DNA of 64,000 nucleotides from Curvibacter cyanobacteriorum (GCF_028649475.1 NZ_JAQSIP010000001.1:496001-560000); one strand, 5' to 3'. Positions 28,201 to 38,875 are shown, numbered from the stretch's first letter. Notes: generated by a model from the letters alone, not told the origin. Program-made: numbers and translations.

Positions 28201-29764
28201 GCAGTTCGCCCACGGGGTCGTACTGCTTGTAGCGACCCGCCACCGGCCCGGTGCGACCGAACTTGTTGAGGTAGTTGATGACCCCGCTGATGCCGAAACT
28301 GGTGTCGCCATCGGGGTTGGCTTTGAACACCCCGGTGGTGTTGTCCCATTCCATGTTGGCATTCCCGGTGCTGGGGGTGGTATCGTTGCCGTTCTCGTCA
28401 AACACCTTGTAGCCCACGTACTTCATGGGGGCACGCAGCACCCCGCCGTAGCGGCCATTGTTGTAGCTGGCGGTTTGGTCCATCAGGTAGCCAAAGGCGG
28501 CCAGGCGCAGCTGATCACTGTACTTCTGGATCACGCCCGAGGGCTTGTAGTTGCCGCTGGGGTAGAGCTTGCACAGGCCATAGTCACGCACATCACTGAG
28601 CACGCCATTGGTTTTCTGGCACACCTGCACCCGTGAGTAGAAGAAGCCGTCCGAGTTGAGCTGTGTTCCCCGACCTGCAGGCGGGGTCCAGGTGCCGGTG
28701 TAGTCGCGGATGTAGCAAGCCTTGGCGGTGCCGGAGATGGGGTCGCCAAACACCCCGTTGGTGCAAGCCACCCCATTGGCCGCCGGGGCCACTTTCCAGC
28801 GGTTGCCTGCGCCGTACCAGACCTCCTTGGTGCCCGTGAAGCTGCAAGTGCCGTTTTCATTGGCGCACCAAGTCGCCGTGGGCCGGTTTTGGTTGCGGTT
28901 GGCAATCGGGCCGATCGAACTCGTGGTGAGCACCGTGTTCAGGTTGTAATCCGATTGCCCACTCCAGCAATTGCCTGTGGCGGTGGTGCCAAAGTAGATG
29001 CGGTTCAGGGTGTTGGCCACGTAGATGTCATTGCCGTCCGCGGCCGTGATCATGGCTGTCGGCACCGCCCCCCAATAGGTGCCGGCGCCGCCCCCATTGC
29101 GCGTCAACTGCTTGGCGGGAAAGTTGCGGGTGTTCCAGAAGCAGGAGGGGTCGCCGTTGGGCAGCACAGCGCGCTGCAGGATGGTCAGGCCGTCCTGGTC
29201 AATGTAACGGTCGCCACCCGACAAGGCCAGGCGCAGCATGTCGATTGCCGAGCTGCTGGCCCAGTTCAGGAAGTTGCCACTGAACGCGTTGGTGCATTTG
29301 CGGTTGACGGCGGCGCCACTGCGGTCAAAACGCTTGTAGTCGGTGGTCGTCAAGCCCGTGGCGGGGGTCTCGGTGGGGGCGTCGTTGTAGGTGTAGCAGC
29401 TTTCGGCGTCGTAGTAGCCCAGGTACTCGGTGGTGTTGCTGTAGCTGCTGTCGTTGCTGCTGTCGGTGGTGTACTGCGCGCCCACGGTGGGGAATTCCAC
29501 CGACAGGGCCAAGGCCAGCGAGGGTTTGTCGATGGGGGTTGCCGCGTACAGCGGGGTCGATGACAAGGCGATCGCCGGGATGCTGGGCGGGGTGGCGGCA
29601 CTGCGCACCATGAAGGACACCCCCAGGCTGCTCAGGATCAGCGCGCCGGCGGCCCAGCCCAGGGCCCGTTTGGGCTGGCCCCAGGCGGCCTGGCGCAGCC
29701 GTTGCCAGCGCGTACGCTGGCCGGACGTGGCCACAGGGTCGAGGGGCGGGGAAGTGGGGTTCAT
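25241..29764 (-). CDS. pilY1: Type IV pilus assembly/adhesin protein PilY1
   Basis: 1507 residues from ATG 29764. The N-terminus has a basic stretch and a membrane or signal segment (ALGWAAGALILSSLGVSFMV, about 34-53). The middle is Ser/Thr/Asn/Gly-rich and variable. The C-terminal third is the conserved PilY1 beta-propeller (TPAVFVGANDGMLHAFNAS, LVSGTGAGGPGVFALDVTDP, FAGDLHGKLWKLDF). A candidate calcium loop DKDGNG lies at 1096-1101. I do not see a clear DxSxS von Willebrand A motif in the N-terminal half. PilY1 sits at the pilus tip, primes assembly with minor pilins and mediates adhesion. It overlaps pilE by 4 nt and follows pilX by 16 nt. Confidence 0.93.
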   Translation of the reverse strand: MNPTSPPLDPVATSGQRTRWQRLRQAAWGQPKRALGWAAGALILSSLGVSFMVRSAATPPSIPAIALSSTPLYAATPIDKPSLALALSVEFPTVGAQYTTDSSNDSSYSNTTEYLGYYDAESCYTYNDAPTETPATGLTTTDYKRFDRSGAAVNRKCTNAFSGNFLNWASSSAIDMLRLALSGGDRYIDQDGLTILQRAVLPNGDPSCFWNTRNFPAKQLTRNGGGAGTYWGAVPTAMITAADGNDIYVANTLNRIYFGTTATGNCWSGQSDYNLNTVLTTSSIGPIANRNQNRPTATWCANENGTCSFTGTKEVWYGAGNRWKVAPAANGVACTNGVFGDPISGTAKACYIRDYTGTWTPPAGRGTQLNSDGFFYSRVQVCQKTNGVLSDVRDYGLCKLYPSGNYKPSGVIQKYSDQLRLAAFGYLMDQTASYNNGRYGGVLRAPMKYVGYKVFDENGNDTTPSTGNANMEWDNTTGVFKANPDGDTSFGISGVINYLNKFGRTGPVAGRYKQYDPVGELHYETLRYLQGLSPSADAISGINDDLKDGFPVYTTWTDPYGGNRSASADYSCVRSNIVVVGDINTHDGNRLPTPSDANNIIDINAWRSVVQNFERNSTTSTYVDGQGVTRYTGNPNGSNGGVPSGSSTSQIMGTAYWSHTHDIRPSTWTNAPSKVRPGLRVKNYLFDVNEYGTQTDPNNRRYSNQFFMASKYGGFETDASNTGGSPYNTWGNPFRNQAGTVDNNVWQDPDNPGEAATYFLQSSARGVLSAFDGIFSRAANSSRNIAGVAIQSREVSATVDNVIYQGAFDTSSWTGDVLALPLTVVGTSTLTLSSQADWSAADKLTNRANPSTTRTIVMGRAGATQTPAATDFIWGSLDTTTQGYLNKASSNAAADGLGANRVAYLRGDRSLEGTTFRTRSKLLGDIINSSVVFSGTPTTAYTENSYSTFYTTNKNRTPAVFVGANDGMLHAFNASKGTNGGAELFAYIPSWMGPNLSALTSTSYNNNHQSYVDGVPTVAEACVGPSHTLTANTCTWKTVLVSGTGAGGPGVFALDVTDPTAFSASKVMWEFTKADDADMGYVVGTPQILKMRMNADKDGNGAAQPATYRWFAVVASGVNNYVTDSAGRFSATGNPALFFLALDKAVGDAWTQGTNYYKVQLPFDSTLATSKATGVANFTAMYGASGEVTYLFAGDLHGKLWKLDFTPRDSTHPTSEFNPGTSSHWTMARLSFFNKGTKASPVAYPMYIAQDGATTPNLQPIFSAPRIFTGPVVNGKKTYYVLFGTGKFLEASDKTSTAKNSIYTVFDNGVTGLSQSDGTTSSTTASVISGRGRLQSGTVNTSTYVITVPAFLWGRATADNDTTQRSGWYFDLPASGEKMISSFLSLTTYATFNTIIPGSAGASGSCTATPGSGNSYSVNITTGNGSYIPSSVGLLGSTMYVKNSGLIVPGLSDSTGRKIRTITYESISTGSSGSALTNTKVEIKEAYGRLSWRQVNNYWDLHQKATQ

Positions 29765-29780
29765 GGTCGGCCTCTCAGGC

Positions 29781-30395
29781 TCAATCGCGGTAAATCATCT
29801 GCAGCACCCCTTGGGTGCTTTGGTTGGGCCCAAAGCCCATGGCGGTGACGCGGTACACGTGGCGGCGCTCGGCCGGCTTTTCGACCTCGGCGTCGCGGGG
29901 GTCGGGAATGGCCTCAATCACGTAGCGGGGCTTCTGTGCCGCCTGCAGGCCCTTGCCGGTGACGAAAGGGCGGTTGCCGGTGAATTCGCCGTAGGTGACA
30001 TAGCGGGGGCTGCTGGTGGCCAAGAAATCAACGGTCAGCCAGGCCGGCTTGTCGCCTTCGACGTTGGCGCACAGTCCCTTTTGGTTGCCGGTGGTGCCGC
30101 AGTCGAGGACGAAATTGGTCAGATCGGGTTTGTCACTGAACAGGCTGCGCCGGCTGCCGGTGCCAAAACTTTCAGAGTCGATGTCGATCTCTGCGTCCAT
30201 CAATGCGGCTTCCGCGCCTTGCCAGGCGATCTGCAGGTCGCGGTCGTTGCGGGCACTGCGCTCGGCCATGGTGGCGATCTGAATGCCCCCGACACCGAGC
30301 AGGGAGACCACCACCAGGAGCAACAGCACCACCACCAGCGAGGCGCCTTGCTGGCGGGTGGCATCCAAACGGAGGTGAGTTGGAGCGTCGGCCAT
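29781..30395 (-). CDS. pilX: Type IV pilus minor pilin PilX
   Basis: 204 residues from ATG 30395, one nt after the pilW stop; ATG 30413 inside pilW is the alternative. After a basic leader ending RQQG the hydrophobic helix runs ASLVVVLLLLVVVSLLGVGGIQIATMAERSARN. Position +5 is Val rather than Glu, as I recall for PilX proteins generally, so not a defect. The segment AWQGAEAALMDAE is typical of PilX (A-x-x-AAEAAL). It should bridge the minor pilins to PilY1. Confidence 0.88.
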   Translation of the reverse strand: MADAPTHLRLDATRQQGASLVVVLLLLVVVSLLGVGGIQIATMAERSARNDRDLQIAWQGAEAALMDAEIDIDSESFGTGSRRSLFSDKPDLTNFVLDCGTTGNQKGLCANVEGDKPAWLTVDFLATSSPRYVTYGEFTGNRPFVTGKGLQAAQKPRYVIEAIPDPRDAEVEKPAERRHVYRVTAMGFGPNQSTQGVLQMIYRD

Positions 30396-30396
30396 G

Positions 30397-31440
30397 TCAG
30401 AGGTCTTGCGCATTGCGCAGGTGGATGGTGAAGGTGAAGGCCTTGCGCATGCGGCCGTCCACCGCAGGGGTGTAGACCGTGTTGCGGTCGTTGCTGCTCG
30501 ACATCGCCGAGCCCAGCGCCCCAGAACTGCTGCCACGCCCCAAACCCAGGGGGTAGAAGGTCTGGCTGCTCTTGTCCGCGGCCTGGTTGGGCGCGCCCCG
30601 CACCACCATGCCGATGCGCAGCGCCCGCACTTGGCTCCAGTTGAAGTTGGTGGCGGTTTGGTTGCCGGAGACGGTGATCTGGTCCGCGCGCAGGTAGCGG
30701 TCCGGCACCGAGTCGGCGGTGGTGCTGGTGGCGGTCACCGTGGTGTTGTTGGGCCCGATGCGGTCCACCCCGTAAAGCACCTGGAACACCTCCACGCCCC
30801 GTACCAATGGCGTTTGCGTGAAGGGAGGGGCCCCTGAGGTCGAGGTGGAGCACATCAGCGCGGGTTCGCCGTCGGCGTCCGCTGCCACATGCAGGATGCT
30901 GATGGCGCGGTCGTCGCGGTTCTGGGGCAGGGTGGTGATGGGGGCCCCGGTGCAGTCGATCATGCTGTTGTCCGAGGTGCCTGCCACCACCGAGGTGCTG
31001 GCGGGCTGAAAGCGCAGCACCAGGATGTCGCTGCCATCGCCCAGGGTGCCCGCCACGCGGGCGGTGCCGGCGTCCCAAGTGTTGGACGTGGTCCGGCTTT
31101 GGTTGTTCAGCCCGTACACATTGGGAATCGGTGAGGTCGCAATGCCGTTGGTGTTGGTTTCGCGCGGCACGGTGACGAAGCTCAGGTCCCTGAAACCCGT
31201 CTGAACCCCCAGTCGTTGCAGCAGGTCCGTGACAAAACGGGCGCTGTCGCGCAGTTGGGCACTGGCGTCATTGGCGGTGAAGCCCTGGCGCGCGATGCTC
31301 AGGGCCGCCACAGCCGCCAGGGCGACCACGGTGCTGATGGCCAGCGCCACCATCAACTCGATCAGGGTCAGCCCTTGGTGGCGGCCAGGGCCCGGGGCCG
31401 CGGTCGCGGAACGGGCGGCGGAGATGGGTCGGTGATGCAT
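30397..31440 (-). CDS. pilW: Type IV pilus minor pilin PilW
   Basis: 347 residues from ATG 31440, whose A is shared with the pilV stop (TGATG); a GTG one codon earlier is possible. Leader of about 22 residues ending RHQG, then LTLIELMVALAISTVVALAAVAALSIARQ with Glu5. Large for a pilin, as expected of PilW. The C-terminal region is rich in Thr/Ser/Asn. Part of the priming complex with PilV, PilX, PilE and PilY1. Confidence 0.9.
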   Translation of the reverse strand: MHHRPISAARSATAAPGPGRHQGLTLIELMVALAISTVVALAAVAALSIARQGFTANDASAQLRDSARFVTDLLQRLGVQTGFRDLSFVTVPRETNTNGIATSPIPNVYGLNNQSRTTSNTWDAGTARVAGTLGDGSDILVLRFQPASTSVVAGTSDNSMIDCTGAPITTLPQNRDDRAISILHVAADADGEPALMCSTSTSGAPPFTQTPLVRGVEVFQVLYGVDRIGPNNTTVTATSTTADSVPDRYLRADQITVSGNQTATNFNWSQVRALRIGMVVRGAPNQAADKSSQTFYPLGLGRGSSSGALGSAMSSSNDRNTVYTPAVDGRMRKAFTFTIHLRNAQDL

Positions 31441-32111
31441 CACAAGTTACCACTGGTGACCGGCAACACCAAGGCGGGCCGGGAAGTGCTGCTGCTGCTC
31501 AGCGTGAAGGCGCTGTCGCCCGTGTTGCCGCGGTTCAGGCTGGTCTGGGTCCAGCCGATCTTGATCATGACCACCGCATCGGCGCCGGTGCCCGAGCAGG
31601 TCCAGACCGGCAGACCGCTGCTGTCGTAGGGGTTGTTGTCGTAGCAGATCGCGACCCGGGCCCCTGGCAACTCTTCACCCACCCGGGTCAGCCAGTCGGT
31701 CATCTGGGCATTGGCCACGTCGGTCGCACTGCTGCAATTGGAAGTCGCCGAGGCGTTCAGGCAGTAGGACGGGTTGGCGGGTACCATGGAGCCGGCGCTG
31801 AAGGTGCCCAGGTACGGGTTGGTGCCAGCGGGTTTGACGCCTTCGTTCTTGTTGCCGCGCATCATCTCCGCGAGCTCGCGGGCCAGGGCCGCGGCACTCG
31901 ATTGCATGCGGGCCTGGTTGTTTGATTGCAGCGCAAAGGCCTGCATGCCCACCATGCCCAGCATGCCAAACGACAGCACAAAGATGGCCACCAGCACCTC
32001 CAGCAGCGAAAACCCGCGTGCCCGCCCGGCCTGCCAGCGCGGGGCGGGTGAGGGGGGGCAGGCGGCGAGCGGCCTGAAGTCAGTGCAGGCGCTGGGGCGT
32101 TGGGGGGTCAT
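31440..32111 (-). CDS. pilV: Type IV pilus minor pilin PilV
   Basis: 223 residues from ATG 32111, the first gene of the minor pilin operon. The leader is long (33 residues, ending RARG) and precedes FSLLEVLVAIFVLSFGMLGMVGMQAFALQSNNQA with Glu5. A shorter functional leader cannot be excluded, but no internal start is obvious. The soluble domain follows (ALARELAEMMRGN). It is read divergently from dnaE across a 215-nt AT-richer region with several palindromes. Confidence 0.9.
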   Translation of the reverse strand: MTPQRPSACTDFRPLAACPPSPAPRWQAGRARGFSLLEVLVAIFVLSFGMLGMVGMQAFALQSNNQARMQSSAAALARELAEMMRGNKNEGVKPAGTNPYLGTFSAGSMVPANPSYCLNASATSNCSSATDVANAQMTDWLTRVGEELPGARVAICYDNNPYDSSGLPVWTCSGTGADAVVMIKIGWTQTSLNRGNTGDSAFTLSSSSTSRPALVLPVTSGNL

Positions 32112-32120
32112 GAGCGGTTT

Positions 32121-32181
32121 GTTACGTAACTGGATGTAGGTTAATTTACATCTCAGCTTGAATTTAGCACCGCCGTTCGCA
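32121..32181. promoter_or_regulatory. Candidate control region of the pilVWXY1-pilE-fimT operon
   Basis: Upstream of pilV lie a perfect 10-bp palindrome GTTACGTAAC (32121-32130), an inverted repeat GATGTA-8 nt-TACATC (32133-32138 with 32147-32152) that loosely fits the CRP/Vfr pattern TGTnn-N6-nnACA, and CCGTTCGCA (32173-32181), a 7/9 match to the P. aeruginosa AlgR consensus CCGTTCGTC. All were found by eye; the last could be chance in GC-rich DNA. Confidence 0.4.
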
Positions 32182-32314
32182 ATCGTTCATTTTTGGCGTA
32201 TTTGCCGGATGTTTGGCTGAAAACGGACGATGAGTGGTAAGTCTGACCGCTCAGCGGCAGCGCATCTCCGGGCAGGGCCGCTCCGGCTTCGCTGCGCGCT
32301 GGGTCGCCGTTTCC

Positions 32315-32320
32315 TACAAT
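32315..32320 (+). promoter_or_regulatory. -10-like TACAAT six nt before the dnaE ATG
   Basis: The hexamer ends at 32320 and the dnaE ATG begins at 32327, with no ribosome-binding site in between. Transcription would start at about the A of ATG. No convincing -35 is seen around 32292. Confidence 0.45.
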
Positions 32321-32326
32321 GGCTGG

Positions 32327-35300
32327 ATGTTTGTTCACCTGCGCCTTCACTCCGAGTTCTCCGTCGTTGACGGAACCACCCGCATCGACGAAGTCGTCAA
32401 AATGGCCGCCAAGAACGGTCAGCCAGCGCTGGCGCTGACCGATTTCAACAACCTGTTCGGCGCCATCAAGCTTTACAAGGAAGCCCGCGGCAAGGGGGTC
32501 AAGCCCATCATCGGGGCCGAGATCGTGCTCGAGGGCACGCCGCAGGCGCCGGCCCAGCTGTCGCGCATGATCCTGCTGGTGCAGAACACCCAGGGTTACC
32601 TGAACCTGTGCGAGCTGCTGGCCCGTGGCTGGACCCGCAACGTGGTCGGCGCGGTGGCCGTGTGCCGCCGCGAGTGGCTGACCGAACTCAACGAAGGCCT
32701 GATGGCCCTGTCGGGAGCTCACTCGGGCGCGGTGGGGCAGGCTTTGCTGCGGGGCGACGAGACCGGTGCCTCGGAGCTGGCCTTGCAGATGGCCAGCACG
32801 TTTCCACACCGTTTCTACCTCGAAGTGCAGCGGGCCGGGCGCGCCGAAGACGAGGCCCATGTGGTCGCCGCGGTCAAGTTGGCGGCCCGGCTCAACTTGC
32901 CGGTGGTGGCCACCCACCCGGTGCAGTTTGCCGGTCCGGACGACTACGAGGCCCATGAGGCGCGGGTCTGCATCTCGGAGGGCGAGATCCTGGGCAACCA
33001 GCGTCGGGTGCGCAAGTTCACGCGCGAGCAGTATTTCAAGAGCACCGAGCAGATGCAGGCCCTGTTTGCCGACCTGCCCTCGGCGCTGGACAACACGGTC
33101 GAGATCGCTCGCCGTTGCAGCCTGACGCTGGTGCTGGGCAAACCACAACTGCCCAACTTCCCGACCCCCAATGGCATGCCGATCGACGAGTACTTTCGGT
33201 TTGCCTCGCACGAGGGCCTTGAGGAGCGCCTGAGCCTGTTGTTCCCGAACGAGGCCGAGCGCAATGCGCAGCGCCCCCGCTATGTCGAGCGCCTGGAGTT
33301 CGAGCTGGTCACCATCCTGAAGATGGGCTTCCCGGGTTACTTCCTGATCGTGGGGGACTTCATCCAGTGGGCCAAGAACAATGGCTGCCCGGTCGGGCCG
33401 GGCCGGGGCTCGGGCGCAGGCTCGCTGGTGGCCTATGCGCTGAAGATCACCGACCTGGACCCGCTGCAGTACAACCTGCTGTTCGAGCGTTTCCTGAACC
33501 CCGAGCGGGTGTCCATGCCTGACTTTGACATTGACTTCTGTCAGAGCAACCGCGACCGCGTGATCGACTACGTGAAGGACAAGTACGGCAAAAACGCCGT
33601 CAGCCAGATCGCCACCTTCGGCACCATGGCGGCCAAGGCCGCCATCCGCGACGTGGGCCGGGTGATGGACATGAGCTACACCTTCTGTGACGGCATCTCC
33701 AAGCTGGTGCCCGGCAAGCCGGGCATGTCCTACACCCTGCAGTACCCGCCCAACCCCAAGAAGGAAGGCGACAAGAACAACTACGCCATCGAACTGGAGC
33801 CGGTGCTGGCCGAGCGCATCCAGAAGGAAGAAGACGTCAAGACCATCATCGAGATGGCGCAAAAGCTCGAAGGCATGACCCGCAACATCGGCATGCACGC
33901 TGGGGGCGTGCTGATCGCGCCGGGCAAGCTGACCGATTTCTGCCCGCTTTACCAGCAGCCGGGCAGCGAATCCGCGGTGAGCCAGTACGACAAGGACGAC
34001 GTGGAGGCGATTGGCCTCGTGAAGTTCGACTTCTTGGGCTTGGCCACGCTGACCATCCTGGAAATTGCGCGCGAATTCATCATGAAGCGCCACAAGGGCC
34101 AAGAGAACTTCACTTTCGAGACCATTCCGCTCGACGACGGCCCGACTTACCGCCTGTTCCAGGAGGGCAAGACCGAAGCCGTGTTCCAGTTTGAAAGCCG
34201 CGGCATGCAGGGCATGCTGCGCGACGCCAAGCCTTCGCGCCTTGAAGACCTGATCGCCCTGAACGCGCTGTACCGACCGGGCCCCATGGACCTGATCCCC
34301 AGCTTCGTGGCCCGCAAGCACGGGCGCGAGGAGGTGATCTACCCCCACCCGCTGGTCGAACCCGTGCTGGCCGAGACCTACGGGATCATGGTGTACCAGG
34401 AGCAGGTGATGCAGACCGCCCAGGTGCTGGGGGGCTACTCGCTGGGCGGCGCCGACATGCTGCGCCGAGCCATGGGCAAGAAAAAGGCCGAGGAAATGGC
34501 CGAGCACCGGGCCATCTTTCGCAAGGGCGCGGCCGAAAAAGGCATCGATCAGGAGAAAGCCGACGAGGTGTTCGACTTGATGGAGAAGTTCGCGGGCTAT
34601 GGCTTCAACAAGTCGCACGCCGCCGCCTACTCGCTGTTGGCCTACCACACGGCCTGGCTCAAGGTGCACTACACGGCGGAGTTTTTCTGCGCCAACATGA
34701 CCGTCGAAATGGACGACACGGACAAGCTCAAGGTCTTGTACGAGGACGCCGTGAAGATGGGCCTGAGCTTCGAGCCGCCGGACGTCAACCGGGGCCGTTA
34801 CCGCTTCGAGCCGGTCACCAACAAGATCATCCGCTACGGCCTGGGCGCCATCAAAGGCACCGGCCAGGCGGCCATCGAGGCCATGGTGGCGGCGCGCGAG
34901 AAAGACGGGCCGTTCAAGAGCCTGTTCGACTTCTGCGTTCGGGTGGACAAGAGCCGCATGAACAAGCGCACGGTCGAGGCCTTGATCAAGGGCGGCGCGT
35001 TTGACGCCATCAACCCGCACCGGGCGGCCTTGGTGGCCAGCATCGACCGGGCGTTCGAATTTGCGGCCGCCACCGCGGCCAACGCCAACCAGGGCGGCTT
35101 GTTCGACATGATGGGCGAGGACGCCCACGGCTCCAGCACGCAGGAGCCCGATCTGGTCGAGGTGCTGCCCTGGGGCATCAAGGAGCGCCTGACCTTCGAG
35201 AAGACCGCGGTGGGTTTCTACCTGTCGGGCCACCTGTTCGACGAGGTGGCCACCGAGGTGCGCCGTTTCGTGCGCCGCCAGCTCGACGAGATCGCGGAAA

Positions 35301-35839
35301 GCCGCGACCCGCAGATGGTGGCCGGCATCGTGAGCGACCTGCGCATCATCAATGGCCTGCGCGGCAAGCTCGCGATCTTCAAGCTTGACGACAAGACCCG
35401 CACCATCGAGGCCACGGCCGACGAGGCGGTGATCAACGCCAACAAGAACCTGCTCAAGGACGATGAAATGATCATCGTCAGTGTCAAGGCGCAGCCCGAC
35501 CGCTTCTCGGGCGGGCTGCGCCTGAGCGTCCAGCAGGTCTGGGATTTGCCGACCGCCCGCTGCCGGTTTGGCAAGCACCTGCAGGTGGCGGTGCAGGGGC
35601 GCGCCCCCGACATCGCGCGCTTGCTGCGCGATTTCCCGCCCCGCCTGGAGGAGTCCGAGCAAGGCACCTTCGAGCGTGGGCTCGACATCCGGCTGCTGGT
35701 GCACCGCGAAAAAGACGGCGTGGCGGCCACCGTCGAGCTGCATTTGGGGGATGGCGCCAAGTTCTTCCCCACCGATGCGGCGTTGGCGGGCTGGGTCGCG
35801 CAGGCCCACGAGGGGCGCGCCCGCATTGTTTACGAGTGA
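32327..35839 (+). CDS. dnaE: DNA polymerase III subunit alpha
   Basis: 1170 residues from ATG 32327 (MFVHLRLHSEFSVVDGTTRIDE), the usual DnaE1 N-terminus and length. PHP domain at 1-270 or so, polymerase core with GPGRGSGAGSLVAYAL and PDFDIDFCQSNRDRV, where Asp401 and Asp403 are the catalytic aspartates (same numbering as E. coli). Then FDFLGLATLTILE, MVYQEQVMQTAQVLGGYSLGGAD, the helix-hairpin-helix region and the OB-fold/C-terminal domain. Replicative chain synthesis in the DNA polymerase III holoenzyme. Upstream in-frame codons from 32234 are not needed. Confidence 0.98.
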   Translation: MFVHLRLHSEFSVVDGTTRIDEVVKMAAKNGQPALALTDFNNLFGAIKLYKEARGKGVKPIIGAEIVLEGTPQAPAQLSRMILLVQNTQGYLNLCELLARGWTRNVVGAVAVCRREWLTELNEGLMALSGAHSGAVGQALLRGDETGASELALQMASTFPHRFYLEVQRAGRAEDEAHVVAAVKLAARLNLPVVATHPVQFAGPDDYEAHEARVCISEGEILGNQRRVRKFTREQYFKSTEQMQALFADLPSALDNTVEIARRCSLTLVLGKPQLPNFPTPNGMPIDEYFRFASHEGLEERLSLLFPNEAERNAQRPRYVERLEFELVTILKMGFPGYFLIVGDFIQWAKNNGCPVGPGRGSGAGSLVAYALKITDLDPLQYNLLFERFLNPERVSMPDFDIDFCQSNRDRVIDYVKDKYGKNAVSQIATFGTMAAKAAIRDVGRVMDMSYTFCDGISKLVPGKPGMSYTLQYPPNPKKEGDKNNYAIELEPVLAERIQKEEDVKTIIEMAQKLEGMTRNIGMHAGGVLIAPGKLTDFCPLYQQPGSESAVSQYDKDDVEAIGLVKFDFLGLATLTILEIAREFIMKRHKGQENFTFETIPLDDGPTYRLFQEGKTEAVFQFESRGMQGMLRDAKPSRLEDLIALNALYRPGPMDLIPSFVARKHGREEVIYPHPLVEPVLAETYGIMVYQEQVMQTAQVLGGYSLGGADMLRRAMGKKKAEEMAEHRAIFRKGAAEKGIDQEKADEVFDLMEKFAGYGFNKSHAAAYSLLAYHTAWLKVHYTAEFFCANMTVEMDDTDKLKVLYEDAVKMGLSFEPPDVNRGRYRFEPVTNKIIRYGLGAIKGTGQAAIEAMVAAREKDGPFKSLFDFCVRVDKSRMNKRTVEALIKGGAFDAINPHRAALVASIDRAFEFAAATAANANQGGLFDMMGEDAHGSSTQEPDLVEVLPWGIKERLTFEKTAVGFYLSGHLFDEVATEVRRFVRRQLDEIAESRDPQMVAGIVSDLRIINGLRGKLAIFKLDDKTRTIEATADEAVINANKNLLKDDEMIIVSVKAQPDRFSGGLRLSVQQVWDLPTARCRFGKHLQVAVQGRAPDIARLLRDFPPRLEESEQGTFERGLDIRLLVHREKDGVAATVELHLGDGAKFFPTDAALAGWVAQAHEGRARIVYE

Positions 35840-35840
35840 G

Positions 35841-35899
35841 CCGGGGCCCGTCGGGCCGGGTCATCCCGGGGGAATCCGGTTTTAACCGGGTAAACCCGG
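35841..35899. repeat. Cluster of overlapping CCGG palindromes after dnaE
   Basis: Three perfect stems lie within 60 nt: GGCCC-GTC-GGGCC (35845-35857), CCGGTT-TT-AACCGG (35876-35889) and CCGGGT-AA-ACCCGG (35886-35899). The last two overlap, so they cannot form together. None ends in a T tract. They may act in 3' end formation of dnaE mRNA or as a protein site upstream of clpS. Confidence 0.5.
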
Positions 35900-36074
35900 G
35901 GTGCGGCGGCCCTGCAGGGCAGCGTCAAGCGTCCCTGGCAGGGGGCGGCCGCCCCGATCCCTTGCCCAGGTCCGCCCCATTCGCCAAAGAAGGCTCAGAA
36001 AACCCCTTCAGAACCGGCCAAATGCGGCGTCAGCCGCAGCGAGGCCCCGCAGCGTCATTAGAATGAAATTCATC

Positions 36075-36434
36075 ATGGCAACGAAATCACCTTCCCAACC
36101 TACCGCACCGAAGCTGACGCCTGCCGATGGCGACGGCGGCGCCTCGGTGGTGCTGGAGCGTCTGACGCAAAAAGTCCAGCCGCCCCAGATGTACCAGGTG
36201 GTCATGCTCAATGATGACTACACCCCGATGGAATTCGTGGTGTTCGTGATCCAAGAGTTTTTCAACAAGGACCGGGAAACGGCGACGCAGATCATGCTGA
36301 AGATTCACCTCGACGGCAAAGGAATCTGCGGTGTTTACTCGCGCGACGTGGCCGCCACCAAGGTGGACCAGGTCATGGATGCGGCCCACAAGGCGGGGCA
36401 TCCATTGCAATGTGTGAGTGAGCCTGTTGAATAA
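36075..36434 (+). CDS. clpS: ATP-dependent Clp protease adaptor ClpS
   Basis: 119 residues from ATG 36075 (ATG 36063 would add MKFI). The flexible N-terminus is Pro/Thr/Ser-rich; the core [24 protein letters not shown] and [26 protein letters not shown] is standard ClpS. It binds the N-domain of ClpA and delivers N-degron substrates. ClpA follows after 57 nt, the usual pair. A -10-like TAGAAT lies at 36059-36064. Confidence 0.96.
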   Translation: MATKSPSQPTAPKLTPADGDGGASVVLERLTQKVQPPQMYQVVMLNDDYTPMEFVVFVIQEFFNKDRETATQIMLKIHLDGKGICGVYSRDVAATKVDQVMDAAHKAGHPLQCVSEPVE

Positions 36435-36491
36435 ATGGCTTTCAATCCGATTTAAAGTTAAACCACTCAACGCAAGGCAAAAGGAATTCAC

Positions 36492-38831
<2,340 letters not shown>

Positions 38832-38875
38832 CGGCAGCTCCAACCGGGGCCCCCGGGGCCCGGGCCACAGAAGAA

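Noticed and set aside
26093-28636. 847-codon open frame on the plus strand inside pilY1
   Set aside because: Opposite the conserved PilY1 sequence; no signal peptide, domain or start signal.
29781-30395. PilX lacking Glu at +5 as a sign of a broken pilin
   Set aside because: Known PilX proteins commonly have a non-Glu residue there, and the rest of the gene is intact.
32153-35809. 1218-codon open frame antisense to dnaE
   Set aside because: Antisense shadow of dnaE with no recognisable motif or ribosome-binding site.
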